Positions 5,284 to 6,948 of a stretch of DNA of 6,948 nt are shown one piece after another. The notes under the pieces are model-generated. The model was not told where the DNA came from, ran no database searches, and saw only the letters and a list, made by a program, of their open reading frames with translations. The DNA is from an uncultured Dyadobacter sp. (lineage in GTDB: Bacteria; Bacteroidota; Bacteroidia; Cytophagales; Spirosomataceae). The number at the start of each line of letters is the position of its first letter. The first letter of the stretch is position 1. The stretch spans positions 1 through 6,948 of the forward strand of contig CAMLNK010000209.1 in NCBI GenBank assembly GCA_946481035.1. Direction: 5' to 3'. Made by a program: the position numbers and the translations under genes.

Positions 5284-6537
5284 ATGAAAAAGCATCGATT
5301 GATCTGCTTGCTGGCTCTGGCGTTTGCCTGGGGTTGCAACAGTAAAAAGGAGAAGGAGGAGGCGGCGCAAACCGGCCCCGATTCGGTGGTTACAGTTACT
5401 GACAGCCTCACATTACCCGCGCCATTCGCGACGGAATCTGTTGAAAACCGGCCCAGTGAAGACGGCTGGCCCGACGGCAAAATGCCCATTGCGCCGGAGG
5501 GATTTGTAGTTGCCAAATTTGCCGATAAGTTCGATAGTCCCCGCTGGACTTACATCGCGCCCAACGGCGATATTTTCGTGGCGGAATCGGGGACGAAGAA
5601 AAGTGCCGACAGGATCACGCTGCTGCGCGATGTGAATAAGGACGGCACGCCCGAAATGCGGGAAATATTTATCAAAAAACTCAACCGGCCGCTCGGTATG
5701 CTGGTGCTGAATGGCTATTTCTATGTGGCTAATACCGACGGTCTTTATAGGTATCCGTACAAAGACGGCGAAACGAAAATCACTTCAAAAGGCGAAAAAA
5801 TCGTGGACTTGCCCGCGGGTGGCTACAACAATCACTGGACGAGAAATCTGCTGGCAAATGCGGATGGGACCAAAATTTACATTTCGGTTGGATCGGCAAG
5901 CAATGTGGCCGACCACGGCATCGATGAGGAAAAGCGGAGGGCGAATATCCTTGAAATAAATCCGGATGGCTCGGGCGAGCGCGTATATGCGAGCGGGCTG
6001 CGCAACCCGGTGGGCATGGACTGGGCGCCGGGCACGAATGCATTGTGGACCGCCGTGAATGAGCGGGATAAGCTGGGCGACGACCTGGTGCCCGATTACA
6101 TTACGAGTGTGCAGGAAGGTGGTTTTTACGGCTGGCCGTATGCCTATTTCGGGCAAAACGAAGACCCGCGTCGGAAAGGGGAGCGTCCCGACCTGGTGGC
6201 CAAAACGATTGTACCCGATGTGCCGGTAGGGTCGCACACGGCGGCGTTGGGATTGGCTTTTTATAAGAGTGATAAATTCCCCGCGAAGTACCATAATGGT
6301 GCATTTGTAGGCCAGCATGGCTCCTGGAACCGCTCTACGCTCTCGGGATACAAGGTGGTTTTTGTCCCATTCAAAAACGGCAAACCGGCAGGTAAGCCGG
6401 AGGATTTCCTCACAGGGTTTGTGGAAAGCGAAAAGAAGGTCTATGGCCGGCCCGTAGGTGTAACTGTCATGAAGGATGGGTCGTTACTGGTGAACGATGA
6501 CTCCGGAAATGTTATCTGGCGGGTGAGTGCGAAGTGA
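5284..6537 (+). CDS. PQQ-dependent sugar / L-sorbosone dehydrogenase-like lipoprotein
   Basis: A 417-residue exported beta-propeller protein of the soluble glucose/sorbosone dehydrogenase family. The N-terminus is a lipoprotein signal (MKKHRL, hydrophobic stretch, AWGC with lipidated Cys18) followed by a charged tether, NSKKEKEE. Acidic and lysine residues just after the Cys often mark outer-membrane or surface lipoproteins in Bacteroidota. Propeller signatures include SPRWTYIAPNGDIFVAE (85-101), the calcium-loop-like DVNKDGTPE (116-124), NRPLGM, NNHWTRNL (182-189), LRNPVGMDW (239-247), GGFYGWPYAYFG (279-290) and QHGSWNRS (344-351). H184 and R187 sit in the N-H-W-T-R-N motif equivalent to the catalytic His/Arg region of PQQ glucose dehydrogenase. 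The likely role is periplasmic or surface oxidation of a sugar or sugar derivative with PQQ, but cofactor and substrate are inferred from family. No heme-binding CxxCH is present, so an electron acceptor must come from elsewhere. Confidence 0.9.
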   Translation: MKKHRLICLLALAFAWGCNSKKEKEEAAQTGPDSVVTVTDSLTLPAPFATESVENRPSEDGWPDGKMPIAPEGFVVAKFADKFDSPRWTYIAPNGDIFVAESGTKKSADRITLLRDVNKDGTPEMREIFIKKLNRPLGMLVLNGYFYVANTDGLYRYPYKDGETKITSKGEKIVDLPAGGYNNHWTRNLLANADGTKIYISVGSASNVADHGIDEEKRRANILEINPDGSGERVYASGLRNPVGMDWAPGTNALWTAVNERDKLGDDLVPDYITSVQEGGFYGWPYAYFGQNEDPRRKGERPDLVAKTIVPDVPVGSHTAALGLAFYKSDKFPAKYHNGAFVGQHGSWNRSTLSGYKVVFVPFKNGKPAGKPEDFLTGFVESEKKVYGRPVGVTVMKDGSLLVNDDSGNVIWRVSAK

Positions 6538-6566
6538 GAAATTATTGGCTATGGGAAATAAAATAG

Positions 6567-6595
6567 CGGCCTGGTGAGTAGCCAGGCCGTTTTTT
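6567..6595 (+). terminator. Rho-independent terminator after the sorbosone-dehydrogenase-like gene
   Basis: CGGCCTGG (6567-6574) and CCAGGCCG (6582-6589) form a perfect 8-bp GC-rich stem with the loop TGAGTAG, followed by six T (6590-6595). It lies 29 bp after the stop codon and isolates the downstream dehydrogenase promoter. Confidence 0.92.
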
Positions 6596-6627
6596 GTGAA
6601 TAGCTCAAAAAGTTTTTACGATTTTCC

Positions 6628-6658
6628 TTGGAAAAATATACCGATCAGTATATTTTTG
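6628..6658 (+). promoter_or_regulatory. Bacteroidota-type promoter of the short-chain dehydrogenase
   Basis: TTG at 6628-6630 and TATTTTTG at 6651-6658 match the -33 (TTG/TTTG) and -7 (TAnnTTTG) boxes with a 20-bp spacer, the best complete promoter in the window. The transcript would start near 6665, with a leader of about 90 nt before the ATG at 6755. A second, less perfect -7-like box, TATATTTT (6734-6741), lies next to the second operator and would start only a few bases before the ATG. Confidence 0.65.
6632..6657. promoter_or_regulatory. Operator 1: perfect 10-bp inverted repeat, TetR-type
   Basis: AAAAATATAC (6632-6641) and GTATATTTTT (6648-6657) are exact inverted arms around CGATCA. 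The core ATACCGATCAGTAT resembles the ACCGAT-YGGT-type palindromes bound by TetR/AcrR-family repressors. It fills the gap between the -33 and -7 boxes and covers most of the -7 box, so a bound protein would block RNA polymerase. The identity of the regulator is inferred; its gene is not in the window. Confidence 0.7.
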
Positions 6659-6720
6659 TCATGTGAATTCTGCTTCACAAAGCATCGCCGGGTAAAAGCC
6701 GGTTTTAATTTTCTCAAATA

Positions 6721-6741
6721 AAATACCGATTGGTATATTTT
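6721..6741. promoter_or_regulatory. Operator 2: second copy of the same palindromic site
   Basis: The core ATACCGATTGGTAT (6723-6736) has inverted arms ATACC/GGTAT. It shares ATACCGAT, then two differing bases, then GTATATTTT, with operator 1 in the same orientation (17 of 19 positions). Its centre lies 85 bp downstream of that of operator 1 and about 25 bp before the ATG. Confidence 0.65.
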
Positions 6742-6754
6742 AAACTCGAAAACA

Positions 6755-6948
6755 ATGAAAACTACTGGAAATACAATCCTGATCACCGGCGGAAGTGCTG
6801 GTATTGGCCTCGAATTCGCGAAAGCATTCTCTGCGAAAGGCAACCATGTGATTATCACCGGCCGTAATGCAGATCGTTTGCAAAAGGCCGCGGCGCAGTT
6901 GACCAATGTGACAGCCATCTCATTTGACGTGGCCGACAAACAATCTAC
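6755..6948 (+). CDS. Short-chain dehydrogenase/reductase (SDR), 3'-truncated
   Basis: The first 64 codons of an NAD(P)-dependent oxidoreductase, running off the window end. The start MKTTGNTILITGGSAGIGLEF contains the Rossmann glycine motif TGGSAGIG (residues 11-18, TGxxxGxG) after the first strand. The second strand, HVIITGRNADRL, ends in a Gly-Arg-Asn that favours NADP(H) in many SDRs. FDVAD (about 56-60) is the conserved Asp region after the third strand that contacts the adenine ring. The Ser-Tyr-Lys catalytic residues lie beyond the window. The sequence recalls the DltE-like group of classical SDRs, but the substrate is unknown. The start ATG follows an A-rich leader (cgaaaaca). Two TetR-type operators in its promoter indicate tight, ligand-responsive control, typical of detoxification or accessory reductase genes. 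Confidence 0.88.
   Translation, partial: MKTTGNTILITGGSAGIGLEFAKAFSAKGNHVIITGRNADRLQKAAAQLTNVTAISFDVADKQS

Noticed and set aside
6616..6939. Minus-strand open frame of about 107 codons across the SDR promoter and start
   Set aside because: It runs antisense to a clear Rossmann-fold start and through two operators; its translation shows no recognisable domain.

Overview
The window looks like chromosomal DNA from a Bacteroidota bacterium, most likely a cytophagale close to Dyadobacter. That genus guess is inference, not a database match. The evidence is a coding GC content a little above 50%, start codons with A-rich leaders and no obvious Shine-Dalgarno sequence, several elements matching the Bacteroidota -7 box TAnnTTTG, and a gene set typical of the phylum (DUF2911 protein, sorbosone-dehydrogenase-like lipoprotein, Tat-exported serine hydrolase).

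Layout. 2-658 (+) is the 3' end of a sialidase-like beta-propeller protein with three Asp boxes. It converges, with a 3-bp gap, on a complete DEAD-box RNA helicase (662-1819, -). A 143-bp divergent intergenic region holds a possible helicase promoter and an imperfect 8-bp GC-rich tandem repeat. It leads to a Tat-exported serine hydrolase of the beta-lactamase/6-aminohexanoate-dimer-hydrolase type (1963-3555, +). Next comes a small, more A/T-rich YefM-YoeB-like toxin-antitoxin pair (3618-4075, +). After it are a secreted DUF2911 protein (4149-4703, +), an NTF2-like small protein (4762-5199, +) ending at a strong terminator, and a PQQ/sorbosone-dehydrogenase-like lipoprotein (5284-6537, +) with its own terminator. 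The window ends in a short-chain dehydrogenase (6755 onward, +, truncated). Its promoter carries two copies of a palindromic, TetR-type operator.

Most interesting points. (1) The YoeB toxin reading frame is complete and keeps every catalytic residue, but it contains no ATG at all. The codon aligned with Met1 of E. coli YoeB is ATA, and it overlaps the antitoxin TAA stop. A single G-to-A change at 3817 would have removed the toxin ATG while leaving the antitoxin stop intact. (2) The antitoxin keeps a YefM-like toxin-binding half but lacks the usual YefM/Phd DNA-binding half. (3) Two near-identical operators about 85 bp apart flank the leader of the dehydrogenase, the first lying between its -33 and -7 boxes.

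Apart from the toxin-antitoxin pair, the genes look like independent units and not one pathway. Several products are exported (serine hydrolase, DUF2911 protein, lipoprotein, probably the sialidase-like protein), which fits a polymer-degrading heterotroph.
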